Positions 25,680 to 33,776 of a stretch of 64,000 bases of DNA are shown piece by piece. A model generated the notes under the pieces. It was not told where the DNA came from and did no database searches. It was given only the letters and a program-made list of their open reading frames with translations. Made by a program: the position numbers and the translations under genes. The first letter of the stretch is position 1, and every line of letters begins with the position of its first letter. Source of the stretch: Aurantiacibacter gangjinensis (GTDB lineage Bacteria > Pseudomonadota > Alphaproteobacteria > Sphingomonadales > Sphingomonadaceae); NCBI RefSeq assembly GCF_001886695.1, contig NZ_CP018097.1:1321001-1385000 (forward strand), written 5' to 3'.

Positions 25680-25695
25680 AGTTGTCCGGACAAAT
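25680..25695. promoter_or_regulatory. Operator-like palindrome, copy 6 (15/16 match)
   Basis: AGTTGTCCGGACAAAT with a perfect TTGTCCGGACAA core (25682-25693). It lies in the 71-nt divergent gap between the exported protein (start 25643, minus) and the NADPH-dependent reductase (start 25715, plus). One site can control both arms. It is 16.7 kb from copy 5, which makes chance recurrence of a 12-bp core very unlikely. Confidence 0.75.
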
Positions 25696-25714
25696 CGCCA
25701 ACAGGGATGTCGCC

Positions 25715-26731
25715 ATGACCACTACGCGCCAGATCGTGCTTGCCAGCCAGCCGCAGGCAGCGCCGCTCGCCAGCGATTTCACGATGGCGGAGGCAGAGCT
25801 GCCGCCTCTCGCGGATGGCGAGCTGCTGGTGCGGGTGCATGTGCTGTCGCTCGATCCCTATCTGCTCTCGCGCATCAGGGGCCGCCACATGTCGGGCGAC
25901 GCGCCTGACATCGGCGAGACGGTGCCGAGCGAGGGCGTGGGCGAAGTGCTCGAATCGCGCGCCGATGGCTTTGTACCCGGCGATTTCGTGCTGGGCGTTG
26001 TCGGCTGGCAGGAGCACGCCGTGCTGGATGGCAAAGTGGCGCGCAAGATCGATGCCTCGATCCGCCCGCTGTCGCTGCACTTGGGCGTGTGCGGCATGCC
26101 CGGCCTCACCGCCTATGCCAGCGCGCATCACCTTGCCAAGGCGACCGATGGCGACCGCGTGCTGGTCTCTTCCGCAGCGGGCCCGGTGGGCGGCACGGTA
26201 GGCCAGCTGGCGCGCATCATGGGAGCGGACAAGGTCGTCGGCATTGCCGGCGGGCCGGAGAAATGCGCGCTCGTGAAAAGCGACTACGGCTTCGACGATT
26301 GCGTGGATTACAAGGCCGATGGCTGGCAAGACCGCGTGGCCGCAGCCCTTCCCGATGGCATCAGCTATTATCACGACAATGTCGGCGGCGAGTTGCTGGA
26401 AACGGCGCTGGCGAACCTATCGCTCTATGGCCGCGTCGTGCTGTGCGGGCTCGCCTCGCAATACAGCCTCGACCATCGCCCCGCCGGGCCCAACCCCGGC
26501 ATCTATATCGGCAAGCGCGCGCAGCTTCTGGGGTTGGTCGTATATGATTTCATGCATGAGATCGACGATTACGCGGCGAAAGCTGCCGCTTGGATCGCCG
26601 ATGGCAAGCTATCCTATGTCGAGGACCGGGCAGACGGTCTCGACGCCGCGCCTGCCCTCTTTGAAAAGCTGGGACAGGGCAGCAATATCGGCAAGACCGT
26701 GGTGCAGCTGGTGCCGGAAGAGCGCGCATGA
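25715..26731 (+). CDS. NADP-dependent oxidoreductase (PTGR/CurA-like MDR family)
   Basis: 338 aa. The catalytic domain starts TTTRQIVLASQPQAAPLASD and has LDPYLLSRIRGRHM. The nucleotide domain has LVSSAAGPVGGTVGQLARIM and VVGIAGGPEKCALVKSDYGF, then YHDNVGGELLETALANL and GKRAQLLGLVVYDF. This is the zinc-free medium-chain reductase group that reduces alpha-beta double bonds of enones (prostaglandin reductase / YncB / CurA). ATG 25715 is used because the longer frame would cross the palindrome. The hydrolase-fold gene overlaps by 4 nt. It likely reduces an unsaturated ketone intermediate. Confidence 0.9.
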   Translation: MTTTRQIVLASQPQAAPLASDFTMAEAELPPLADGELLVRVHVLSLDPYLLSRIRGRHMSGDAPDIGETVPSEGVGEVLESRADGFVPGDFVLGVVGWQEHAVLDGKVARKIDASIRPLSLHLGVCGMPGLTAYASAHHLAKATDGDRVLVSSAAGPVGGTVGQLARIMGADKVVGIAGGPEKCALVKSDYGFDDCVDYKADGWQDRVAAALPDGISYYHDNVGGELLETALANLSLYGRVVLCGLASQYSLDHRPAGPNPGIYIGKRAQLLGLVVYDFMHEIDDYAAKAAAWIADGKLSYVEDRADGLDAAPALFEKLGQGSNIGKTVVQLVPEERA

Positions 26732-28128
26732 GCGCAGAGGTCACCTGCCACTATCTCTCGCTGGGAGAGGGGCGGCAGGTGCATTACCGGCGCGCAGGCA
26801 GCGGACCGCCGCTGCTGATGCTTCATCCTTCGCCGCAGCATTCTGCAACGCTGCTTCCCGCCATCGCGGCATTTGCCGAAGCTTCCACCTGTATCGCGCT
26901 GGATACGCCGGGTTACGGCCTCTCCGATGACTGGCTGGGCGACGCGCCTACCATTCGCGATTATGCCGATGTGGTGCTGGATGTCGCCGATGCGCTGGGG
27001 ATGGACAGGTTCTACCTTTACGGCGCAGCCACCGGCGCGCAGATCGCCATCGAGATGGGCAAGCACCACGCCGGTCGCATGCCGCTCGTCCTGCTCGATT
27101 CCAACGGCCATATCGATGCGCCCGAACGCGAGCGGATGATGCGCGGCTACTTCCCCGATGTGAGTCCGCGCCGCGATGGCGGGCACCTCCTCACCTATTG
27201 GGACATGTGCACCGGCCTTTTCCGCGCCTTTCCCTGGAACAGCTCCGACCCTGCGGATGCGCTGGACCTTCCGCCATTGCCGGTAGACGCGGTACAGGCG
27301 ATCCTGCTGCGCTATCTCGATGCAGGCGAGGGCTATGCGCGCGCCTATCGCCCGGCGTTCGAGAAGGAAGATATCGCCCATCTCGATGGCTTTGCAGCCG
27401 ATGCCGTGATGACGCGGTGGGAAGGCAGCGTCGTGCTGAAGCTGGCCGATGCGATGATCGCCGAGGGCCTGCCGGACAATGTCCGCGTACTGCGCGCGGG
27501 CCAGGGGCTGGACCAGCGATACGGCGTGCAGCTCGCGGCATTGCGGGACGTGCAGGATAGAGTGCAATTGGCCGATTGTCGGGCGCCGGACACAGTGACG
27601 ACGTCTGGAGAGCATCGCCGCTGGCTGGGCCTACTCCACGCGCGCTGCGGGGGGACTGGCGATGGCTCGCCCATTGTCCTGCTTCACGGCGCGGGCCAGT
27701 CCTCGGCCAGCTGGGGACGCGAGCTCCCACAACCGCCGTCGGATCGTTCGTGGATTGCACTGGATTTGCCGGGTCACGGTCACAGTCCGGCCATCTACGA
27801 ACCGACTATCGAGAAGCTGGGCGACGCCGTGCGCGGCGCGGTTCGCGATCTTGAAGGAGTCGAGTTCAGCGGCGTGGGACTGGGCGGCAAGGTTGCGGCG
27901 CTGCTGGGCGGCTCCGGACGACCGTTCGAACCGCTATCGGATCTGCCCGACCTCACGCCGCGCAAGAGCGGAGCCCATCTGGTCGAGGCGTGGCATTTCG
28001 CCGCCAACGATCCGCGTTTGCCACCCGAAAAGCGTTCCCTCTCCGATCCGCAAAAGCTGCACGACCGCACCGTCGATCTTCTTCGCACGGGCAATGCTTT
28101 CGCTGAATTCGCACGGCTAGAGGCGTAA
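26728..28128 (+). CDS. Tandem alpha/beta-hydrolase-fold protein with unusual nucleophile positions
   Basis: 466 aa, about 1.6 times a usual hydrolase. Module 1 (about residues 1-285) has PLLMLHPSPQHSATLLPAI, a Gly-rich elbow FYLYGAATGAQIAIEM and an Asp-containing LVLLDSNGHI. Module 2 (about 300-466) restarts with PIVLLHGAGQSSASWG, IALDLPGHGHSP and FSGVGLGGKVAALLGG, but is shortened. In the expected GxSxG elbows the nucleophile position is Ala in module 1 (G-A-A-T-G) and Gly in module 2 (G-V-G-L-G), so neither shows the usual Ser. It may be a non-hydrolytic member, or use another residue. It is co-transcribed with the reductase and convergent with maiA. Confidence 0.82.
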   Translation: MSAEVTCHYLSLGEGRQVHYRRAGSGPPLLMLHPSPQHSATLLPAIAAFAEASTCIALDTPGYGLSDDWLGDAPTIRDYADVVLDVADALGMDRFYLYGAATGAQIAIEMGKHHAGRMPLVLLDSNGHIDAPERERMMRGYFPDVSPRRDGGHLLTYWDMCTGLFRAFPWNSSDPADALDLPPLPVDAVQAILLRYLDAGEGYARAYRPAFEKEDIAHLDGFAADAVMTRWEGSVVLKLADAMIAEGLPDNVRVLRAGQGLDQRYGVQLAALRDVQDRVQLADCRAPDTVTTSGEHRRWLGLLHARCGGTGDGSPIVLLHGAGQSSASWGRELPQPPSDRSWIALDLPGHGHSPAIYEPTIEKLGDAVRGAVRDLEGVEFSGVGLGGKVAALLGGSGRPFEPLSDLPDLTPRKSGAHLVEAWHFAANDPRLPPEKRSLSDPQKLHDRTVDLLRTGNAFAEFARLEA

Positions 28129-28149
28129 TCTGCTAGCGCTTCACCGCGT

Positions 28150-28782
28150 TCAATGCGCGTCCGGCTGATTGCCGGGATGGGCGCGCTCGAATTCCGGCAA
28201 GCGCATGCATGCGCGCTCGATCTGCGTCATGCGCGGATGGTCCGACAGGCTGTAGCCGAAGCGGCGCGCATTATAGAGCTGCGGGATCAGCACGGCCTCG
28301 AACAGGCCGGGTTTGTCGAACAAGAAATCGCCCGTATCCAGCGCTTCCAGCCGCTTCTCGACCGGCACCAGCGTCTTGGCGAGCCAGTGGCGATACCACG
28401 AGTCGATGGCATCCTGGTCCTGCCCGAATTCGTTCTTGAGATATTTTAGCACCGGCAGGTTGAGCGGGGCATGCAGCTCTGTGGCGATAGCATAACCCAG
28501 CTCGCGGGCGAGGTAGCGGTATTCCACGTCGGCAGGCAGCAGCGGCTTGTCGGGGTATTTCTCGTCCAGCCATTCGATGATTGCCATGCTCTGGGCGCGG
28601 TCACGGCCCTCTGCTTCCAGCATCGGCACGGTAGCGAAGGGGTTACGCGCGACATACGGCTCTCCGCGCTGCGCGGATTCCAGCAGGTTCACCGGTTCCT
28701 GCTCATAGGCGATGCCTTTCAGCTCCAGCGCGCAACGCAGCCGATAGCTGGTCGAGCTTCTCCAATAGCCATAGAGTTTCAT
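28150..28782 (-). CDS. maiA: Maleylacetoacetate isomerase (zeta-class GST)
   Basis: 210 aa. The ATG at 28782 is preceded by a near-ideal AGGAGG ribosome site. MKLYGYWRSSTSYRLRCALE is the zeta-GST active-site segment with the SS(C/T) loop; VNLLESAQRGEPYVARNPFA, VPMLEAEG and the C-terminal helical domain (FGQDQDAIDSWYRHWLAKTL, PGLFEAVLIPQLYNARRFGY) complete the fold. It uses glutathione to isomerise maleylacetoacetate to fumarylacetoacetate, the middle step of homogentisate breakdown. It is divergent from hmgA-fahA, the enzymes before and after it in the pathway. Confidence 0.95.
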   Translation of the reverse strand: MKLYGYWRSSTSYRLRCALELKGIAYEQEPVNLLESAQRGEPYVARNPFATVPMLEAEGRDRAQSMAIIEWLDEKYPDKPLLPADVEYRYLARELGYAIATELHAPLNLPVLKYLKNEFGQDQDAIDSWYRHWLAKTLVPVEKRLEALDTGDFLFDKPGLFEAVLIPQLYNARRFGYSLSDHPRMTQIERACMRLPEFERAHPGNQPDAH

Positions 28783-28850
28783 CGGCACCTCCTGCTCGCT
28801 GGGTCGTTCATGCCCTACACGATGCTGCAGCAACGGCCATTGTGCAATAT

Positions 28851-28866
28851 GGTTTCAGGTGATACC
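28851..28866. promoter_or_regulatory. Imperfect dyad in the maiA-hmgA divergent promoter
   Basis: GGTTTCAGGTGATACC, with arms GGTnTCA / TGAnACC (6 of 8 positions pair), lies 8 nt before the hmgA start in the 92-nt gap shared with maiA. It could be the operator for the homogentisate genes, but it is close to the start codon. It is different from the island palindrome. Identified by eye only. Confidence 0.4.
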
Positions 28867-28874
28867 AAATCGAC

Positions 28875-30152
28875 ATGAGCTACCAGACGGGATTTCTCAA
28901 TCATTTCGCGACCGAGGCGGTGGAGGGCGCTCTGCCCGAAGATCGCAATTCCCCGCAACGCCCGGCTTTCGGCCTCTATGCCGAGCAGTTCAGCACCAGT
29001 GCCTTTACCGCGCCGCGCGTGGAGAACCGCCGCAGCTGGCTTTACCGCATGCGCCCGACGACGGCCCATGGCGCATTCCAGCCATACTCTGGCGCGCCGA
29101 GATTCGCCGCGCCTGACGGCACACACACCACGCCCAATCGCCTGCGCTGGGATCCACTGACCATGCCCGATGGCGAAGTCGATTTTGTGGACGGCATGGT
29201 GACTTATGGCGGTAATGGCTCCCCTGCCGAGGGCGGCATCGGCATCCATCTCTACGCGACGAGCGCCAGCATGGATCGCCGCGCTTTGCAGAACAGCGAT
29301 GGCGAGATGCTGATCGTGCCGCAGACCGGCGCGCTTCGCATCGTGACCGAGCTTGGCCGGATCGACATAGCGCCCGGCCATATCGGCCTTGTCCCGCGCG
29401 GCATGCGCTCTCGCGTCGAGCTAATCGATGGAGGAGCGCGCGGCTACGTCTGCGAGAATTTCGGTGAGCCCTTCCGCCTGCCCGATCTCGGCCCCATAGG
29501 CGCCAACGGCCTTGCCAATCCACGCGATTTCGAGACCCCCGTTGCTTGGTTCGAGGACCGGGACGAAGAATTCGAGATTGTCCAGAAGTTCAACGGCAAA
29601 CTCTGGACGACCACCATCGACCACTCGCCCTTCGATGTGGTCGCATGGCATGGCAACAGCGCGCCGTGCCGGTATGATCTCGCGCGCTTTAACACCATCG
29701 GCACGGTCAGTTTCGACCACCCCGACCCTTCCATCTTCACCGTGCTCACCAGCCCCAGCGCGATACCGGGCACGGCGAATTGCGACTTCGTGATCTTCCC
29801 GCCCCGCTGGATGGTGGCGGAAGACACCTTCCGCCCGCCATGGTTCCACCGCAATGTGATGAGCGAGTTCATGGGCCTGATCCATGGTGAATACGATGCC
29901 AAGGAAGGCGGCGGCTTCGTGCCGGGCGGTGCAAGCCTGCACAACCAGTTCAACGGCCACGGCCCCGATGCAGAGAGCACGAAGCGGGCGATGGAAGCCA
30001 GCGTCAAGCCCCATAAGATCGAGGATACGCTGGCCTTCATGTTCGAAAGCCGCGCCGTCATCCACACCACCGATTTCGCCATGAATGGCGGCCTTCTGCA
30101 GAGCGATTACGACGCCTGCTGGAACGGATTTACGAAAGCGAGACTCCCCTAA
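28875..30152 (+). CDS. hmgA: Homogentisate 1,2-dioxygenase
   Basis: 425 aa, standard length. [20 protein letters not shown] and [14 protein letters not shown] near the start, the cupin core ([20 protein letters not shown]), [18 protein letters not shown] and [17 protein letters not shown], which carry the His/Glu/His iron ligands, are all present. The enzyme opens the ring of homogentisate (from Tyr/Phe) to maleylacetoacetate with Fe(II) and O2. fahA starts directly at the next base after its stop. Confidence 0.97.
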   Translation: MSYQTGFLNHFATEAVEGALPEDRNSPQRPAFGLYAEQFSTSAFTAPRVENRRSWLYRMRPTTAHGAFQPYSGAPRFAAPDGTHTTPNRLRWDPLTMPDGEVDFVDGMVTYGGNGSPAEGGIGIHLYATSASMDRRALQNSDGEMLIVPQTGALRIVTELGRIDIAPGHIGLVPRGMRSRVELIDGGARGYVCENFGEPFRLPDLGPIGANGLANPRDFETPVAWFEDRDEEFEIVQKFNGKLWTTTIDHSPFDVVAWHGNSAPCRYDLARFNTIGTVSFDHPDPSIFTVLTSPSAIPGTANCDFVIFPPRWMVAEDTFRPPWFHRNVMSEFMGLIHGEYDAKEGGGFVPGGASLHNQFNGHGPDAESTKRAMEASVKPHKIEDTLAFMFESRAVIHTTDFAMNGGLLQSDYDACWNGFTKARLP

Positions 30153-31448
30153 ATGACACGCCCCACCATCGACCATACGCATAATGCCGCCGCCACCAGC
30201 TGGGTGGAGGGTGCCAACGGCCACCCCGACTTTCCGGTGCAAAACCTGCCCTTCGGCGTCTTCTCCACCGATGGCGAGGATGCGCGCGGTTGTGTGGCGA
30301 TCAGCGACTTTGTGCTCGACCTGCGCAACGTCTACGATGCGGACCTGATGGAGGACGGCGACGACCTGCTGCACTATGCAAGCCTTGCCACGCTGAACGA
30401 CTTCTTCGCCATGCCGAACGGCCCCTCGCAACTGCGCGCCAAGCTGTTCGCCGCGCTGACGGATGACGGCTATAAGAGCGCGATGGAGCCCTGCCTCGTG
30501 CCGATGGAGCAGGCGCATATGCACCTGCCGTTCGAGATCCGCGATTACACCGATTTCTACACCGGCATCCATCATGCTGTGAACATCGGCAGCCTGTTCC
30601 GCCCGGACAACCCGCTGTTGCCCAACTACAAGCACGTGCCCATCGGCTACCACGGCCGCGCCTCCTCCATCCGCGTGTCGGGCACGGATGTGAAGCGCCC
30701 CAGCGGACAGCAGAAGCCTGCCGAGGAAGGCGGCATGCCCGAATTCGGCCCGTCCAAGCGCCTCGATTACGAGCTTGAGATGGCGATCTGGATCGGGCAG
30801 GGCAACGAGCTGGGCGATCCAATCCCTGTGGGTGAGGCCGAAGAGCACATTGCCGGCATCTCCATCCTCAACGACTGGTCCGCGCGGGACATCCAGGCTT
30901 GGGAGTACCAGCCGCTGGGGCCGTTTCTTGCCAAGAACTTCGCCTCCACCGTGTCGCCCTGGGTGGTGACGATGGATGCGCTCGCGCCCTACCGCACCGC
31001 GCAGCCCGCGCGTGCCGAGGGCGATCCCGAGCCGCTGCCCTACCTGCAGCACGATACCAGCGCTGCCGCCTTTGGCGTGACGATGGAGGTTCACCTCACC
31101 ACGCCCAAAATGCGGCAGGATGGCGATGCGCCGTTCCGACTGTCAAAGGGCCCGATGACGGCGATGTACTGGACGGCCGCGCAGCTCGTCGCGCATCACA
31201 GCGTGGGCGGATGCAACATGCAGCCGGGCGACCTGCTGGGCACCGGCACGCTTACCAGCGGCGAGGAAGGCGGCGAGGGCAGCCTGATCGAGCTGACCGA
31301 AGGCGGCAAGAAGGCCATCACTCTCCCCAATGGCGAGACGCGCACCTTCCTTGAGGATGGCGACGAGGTGGTGATGGTGGCCTATGCCGAGAAGGACGGC
31401 TTCGCCCGTATCGGCCTTGGCGAATGCCGCGCGGTCATCACCCGCTGA
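30153..31448 (+). CDS. fahA: Fumarylacetoacetase
   Basis: 431 aa. YTDFYTGIHHAVNIGSLFRP carries the metal Asp and catalytic His, followed by NYKHVPIGYHGRASSIRVSG, FGPSKRLDYELEMAIWIG, ILNDWSARDIQAWEYQPLGP and FLAKNFASTVSPWVVTMDAL, all in FAH order. It hydrolyses fumarylacetoacetate to fumarate and acetoacetate. The ATG at 30153 follows the hmgA stop with no gap. A strong terminator lies 49 nt downstream. No hppD (4-hydroxyphenylpyruvate dioxygenase) gene is in the window, so the pathway entry enzyme lies elsewhere. Confidence 0.97.
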   Translation: MTRPTIDHTHNAAATSWVEGANGHPDFPVQNLPFGVFSTDGEDARGCVAISDFVLDLRNVYDADLMEDGDDLLHYASLATLNDFFAMPNGPSQLRAKLFAALTDDGYKSAMEPCLVPMEQAHMHLPFEIRDYTDFYTGIHHAVNIGSLFRPDNPLLPNYKHVPIGYHGRASSIRVSGTDVKRPSGQQKPAEEGGMPEFGPSKRLDYELEMAIWIGQGNELGDPIPVGEAEEHIAGISILNDWSARDIQAWEYQPLGPFLAKNFASTVSPWVVTMDALAPYRTAQPARAEGDPEPLPYLQHDTSAAAFGVTMEVHLTTPKMRQDGDAPFRLSKGPMTAMYWTAAQLVAHHSVGGCNMQPGDLLGTGTLTSGEEGGEGSLIELTEGGKKAITLPNGETRTFLEDGDEVVMVAYAEKDGFARIGLGECRAVITR

Positions 31449-31496
31449 TGGGCTAACCTGGAGCACTTGGAGCACTGTCCTGGTGCTAAAAACACG

Positions 31497-31535
31497 GGGC
31501 GCGCAAACCGGCTGGTTGGCGCGCCCTTTCTTTTT
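31497..31535 (+). terminator. Intrinsic terminator after fahA
   Basis: An 8-bp stem GGGCGCGC / GCGCGCCC with loop AAACCGGCTGGTTG is followed by TTTCTTTTT. It ends the hmgA-fahA transcript. Confidence 0.88.
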
Positions 31536-31630
31536 GTCCGTCAGGTGGATCATGGCAGGTGCCATGGACCCGGTTGGCCGCTGTAGGAAACTCTTACGTC
31601 AAAGCAGTCCTAAGCGCTGCCTATCAGCCT

Positions 31631-31749
31631 CGTCATTGCGAGGCGCGCAGCGCCGTGGCGAGCCGAAGGCGTACAACGGACAATCCATGGAAAGAGAGAG
31701 TCCCCGCACGCTTTGCCCCATGGATCGCCGCGCTTCGCTCGCGATGACG
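31631..31749. repeat. Intergenic imperfect palindromic repeat element
   Basis: The left end CGTCATTGCGAGG and the right end CGCTCGCGATGACG are near inverted copies, with a second internal pair (ATCCATGG / CCATGGAT at 31683-31690 and 31719-31726). The GTCATTGCGAG...CGCGATGAC type is known as a dispersed extragenic palindrome in alphaproteobacteria. Together with the terminator it fills most of the 320-nt gap between fahA (ends 31448) and the macB-type permease (ends 31769). I see no coding potential in it. Confidence 0.7.
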
Positions 31750-31768
31750 ACTGCTGGAAAGCGCAGCG

Positions 31769-33001
31769 CTACTCGTGCCGCAGCGCGTCGATCGGGTCGA
31801 GCTTGCTGGCGCGGTGGGCTGGGTAATAGCCGAAGATAATGCCCATCACCGCGCTGAACACGAAGCTCATCACATTCACCGCCGGGTTGAAGATGAAGGG
31901 CAGGTCGATCGCGCCTGCCAGCATGACTGACAGGCCGAGCGCCAACAATATGCCGATGAGGCCGCCGAAGCAGCACAGCACCACGGCTTCTGTCAGGAAT
32001 TGCAGACGCACCTCCTTGGCCAGGGCCCCGATGGCGAGGCGGATACCGATCTCGCGCGTTCGCTCCGTGACGGAAACGAGCATGATGTTCATGATCCCGA
32101 TACCGCCCACAAGCAGGCTGATACCCGCAATCACGGTAACGACCAGCGTCATCGTGCCGGTGATCTGGTTGACGGTATCGCTGATCTCGGCGGTGTCGAC
32201 GAGATTGAAATTGTTTTCCTCGCCTTCTTGGATAACGCGCCTCTCCCGTAGCAGCGCAACGAGTTGATCTTGCAGCGTTTGCGCATTGAAATCCGGATCG
32301 TACTTCACAACGAAGTATTGCAGGTTGTTATTACCGGTAAATCGGCGCTGGACTGCTGTCAGCGGCATAAAGACGACATCGTTTGCATCGCCACCACCGG
32401 AGCTCGAGCGCTCTTCGGTCACGCCGATGACGCGGCAAGCCACATTGCCGATCCGCATCTCCTCACCCACGATCTGACCTTCGATGAAGATTTTTTCGGC
32501 GACAGTCGGGCCGATGATGCAGACGCTTTCGCCGCGCGTCTCCTCCTCATCATTGAAGCGGCGACCTTCGACTACCTCAATATTCTGTGCATCAAAGAAA
32601 GCACGCTCGGCGCCTTGCACGCTCGTTTGCCAGTCTTGGCCATTATGAAACGCGGTGGCGGAGCGCGACACCGATCCCGCAGCGTATTCCACTCCAGCAA
32701 TCTGGTTCTGGACAGCCAAAATATCAGCCCGTTCGAAAGGTGGAGGCGGGGTGTTCGGACTGACTTGGCTGGGGAACACGATGAATACATCGGAACCAAG
32801 ACCGGAAATATCCTCTTGCACATCGGCGGTAAGGCCCTGACCGAGCGTCACCATGGTAATCACGGCGGCAACGCCGATGATGATGCCGAGCGTGGTCAGG
32901 AAGCTGCGCAGCAGGTGGCGCTTGATTTCGCGCAGGGCTAGCAGCACGGTCGCGCCGACCATGCGCAGGCTGAGGCCGAAGCGGGAAAACCAGCCGCGCA
33001 T
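31769..33001 (-). CDS. MacB-type ABC efflux permease
   Basis: 410 aa. An N-terminal helix ([20 protein letters not shown]), a large periplasmic MacB core (about residues 50-280; [20 protein letters not shown]) and three C-terminal helices ([39 protein letters not shown], then [20 protein letters not shown]) are typical of type VII (mechanotransmission) ABC transporters. Its start overlaps the ATPase stop by 1 nt. With the ATPase, adaptor and outer-membrane factor upstream it makes a tripartite pump. The substrate (peptide, macrolide-like or siderophore) is unknown. Confidence 0.93.
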   Translation of the reverse strand: MRGWFSRFGLSLRMVGATVLLALREIKRHLLRSFLTTLGIIIGVAAVITMVTLGQGLTADVQEDISGLGSDVFIVFPSQVSPNTPPPPFERADILAVQNQIAGVEYAAGSVSRSATAFHNGQDWQTSVQGAERAFFDAQNIEVVEGRRFNDEEETRGESVCIIGPTVAEKIFIEGQIVGEEMRIGNVACRVIGVTEERSSSGGGDANDVVFMPLTAVQRRFTGNNNLQYFVVKYDPDFNAQTLQDQLVALLRERRVIQEGEENNFNLVDTAEISDTVNQITGTMTLVVTVIAGISLLVGGIGIMNIMLVSVTERTREIGIRLAIGALAKEVRLQFLTEAVVLCCFGGLIGILLALGLSVMLAGAIDLPFIFNPAVNVMSFVFSAVMGIIFGYYPAHRASKLDPIDALRHE

Positions 33002-33768
33002 TACACTGTCTCCGTCATCGCCGCAGCGCTACGCATTCCGCGATCCACGCGCTCCACCAGCCCGTCTCGGAAATGCACGATGGTTTTGGCGAATTGCGCC
33101 ATCTCGTCCTCATGCGTCACCATCAACACGGTGATGCCGCGCTGGTTGAGTTCGGTCAGCAATTCCATGATCTCTACCGAGCGTTCGGTATCGAGGTTGC
33201 CCGTCGGCTCGTCCGCCAGCAGCACGTCGGGATCGGTGACAAGCGCGCGGGCAATGGCGACGCGTTGTTGCTGGCCGCCCGACAACTCGGCGGGCGTATG
33301 GTCGGCCCATGGCAGGAGGCCGACAAGGTCGAGCGAACGTTCCGCCGCCTCGCGCCGCTGCTTCTTTGTCTCGCCGCGATAGAGCAGCGGCAGTTCGACA
33401 TTCTCAAGCGCGCTGGTGCGGGCCAGCAGATTGAAGCCCTGGAATACGAAGCCGAGATAGCGGCGGCGCAGCAGGCTTCGCTGGTCGCGGCTTAAGTCCT
33501 GCACCTCGACGCCGCGGAAGCGGAAGGTGCCACTGGTCGGCACGTCGAGGCAGCCGAGGATGTTCATGGTGGTCGACTTGCCCGAACCGGACGGACCCAT
33601 CACGGCGACGAAATCGCCGCGCTCGATCGTCATGTCGACGCCTTTCAGTGCCTGGAAAGCCGCCGCGCCCGTGCCGAATGTTTTGGTAATGTCGCGCAGC
33701 TCGATAAGGGCGCTGTCGGAGCGTCCCCTATCGGCACTGGCCTCAGGAGTAAGCGGCTGTGTGTTCAT
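33001..33768 (-). CDS. MacB/LolD-type ABC ATPase subunit
   Basis: 255 aa. Walker [10 protein letters not shown], signature [15 protein letters not shown], Walker [15 protein letters not shown] and the switch His in [13 protein letters not shown] are intact. [20 protein letters not shown] opens the domain. The ATPase is separate from the permease, unlike E. coli MacB where the two are fused. A short Asp/Ser-rich N-terminal extension precedes the domain. It is the third gene of the minus-strand efflux operon 36523-31769. Confidence 0.95.
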   Translation of the reverse strand: MNTQPLTPEASADRGRSDSALIELRDITKTFGTGAAAFQALKGVDMTIERGDFVAVMGPSGSGKSTTMNILGCLDVPTSGTFRFRGVEVQDLSRDQRSLLRRRYLGFVFQGFNLLARTSALENVELPLLYRGETKKQRREAAERSLDLVGLLPWADHTPAELSGGQQQRVAIARALVTDPDVLLADEPTGNLDTERSVEIMELLTELNQRGITVLMVTHEDEMAQFAKTIVHFRDGLVERVDRGMRSAAAMTETV

Positions 33769-33776
33769 GGGACGCC

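Noticed and set aside
29421-31094. 557-codon minus-strand frame over hmgA-fahA
   Set aside because: Antisense to two certain enzymes; composition is that of a GC-rich mirror frame and no domain is visible.
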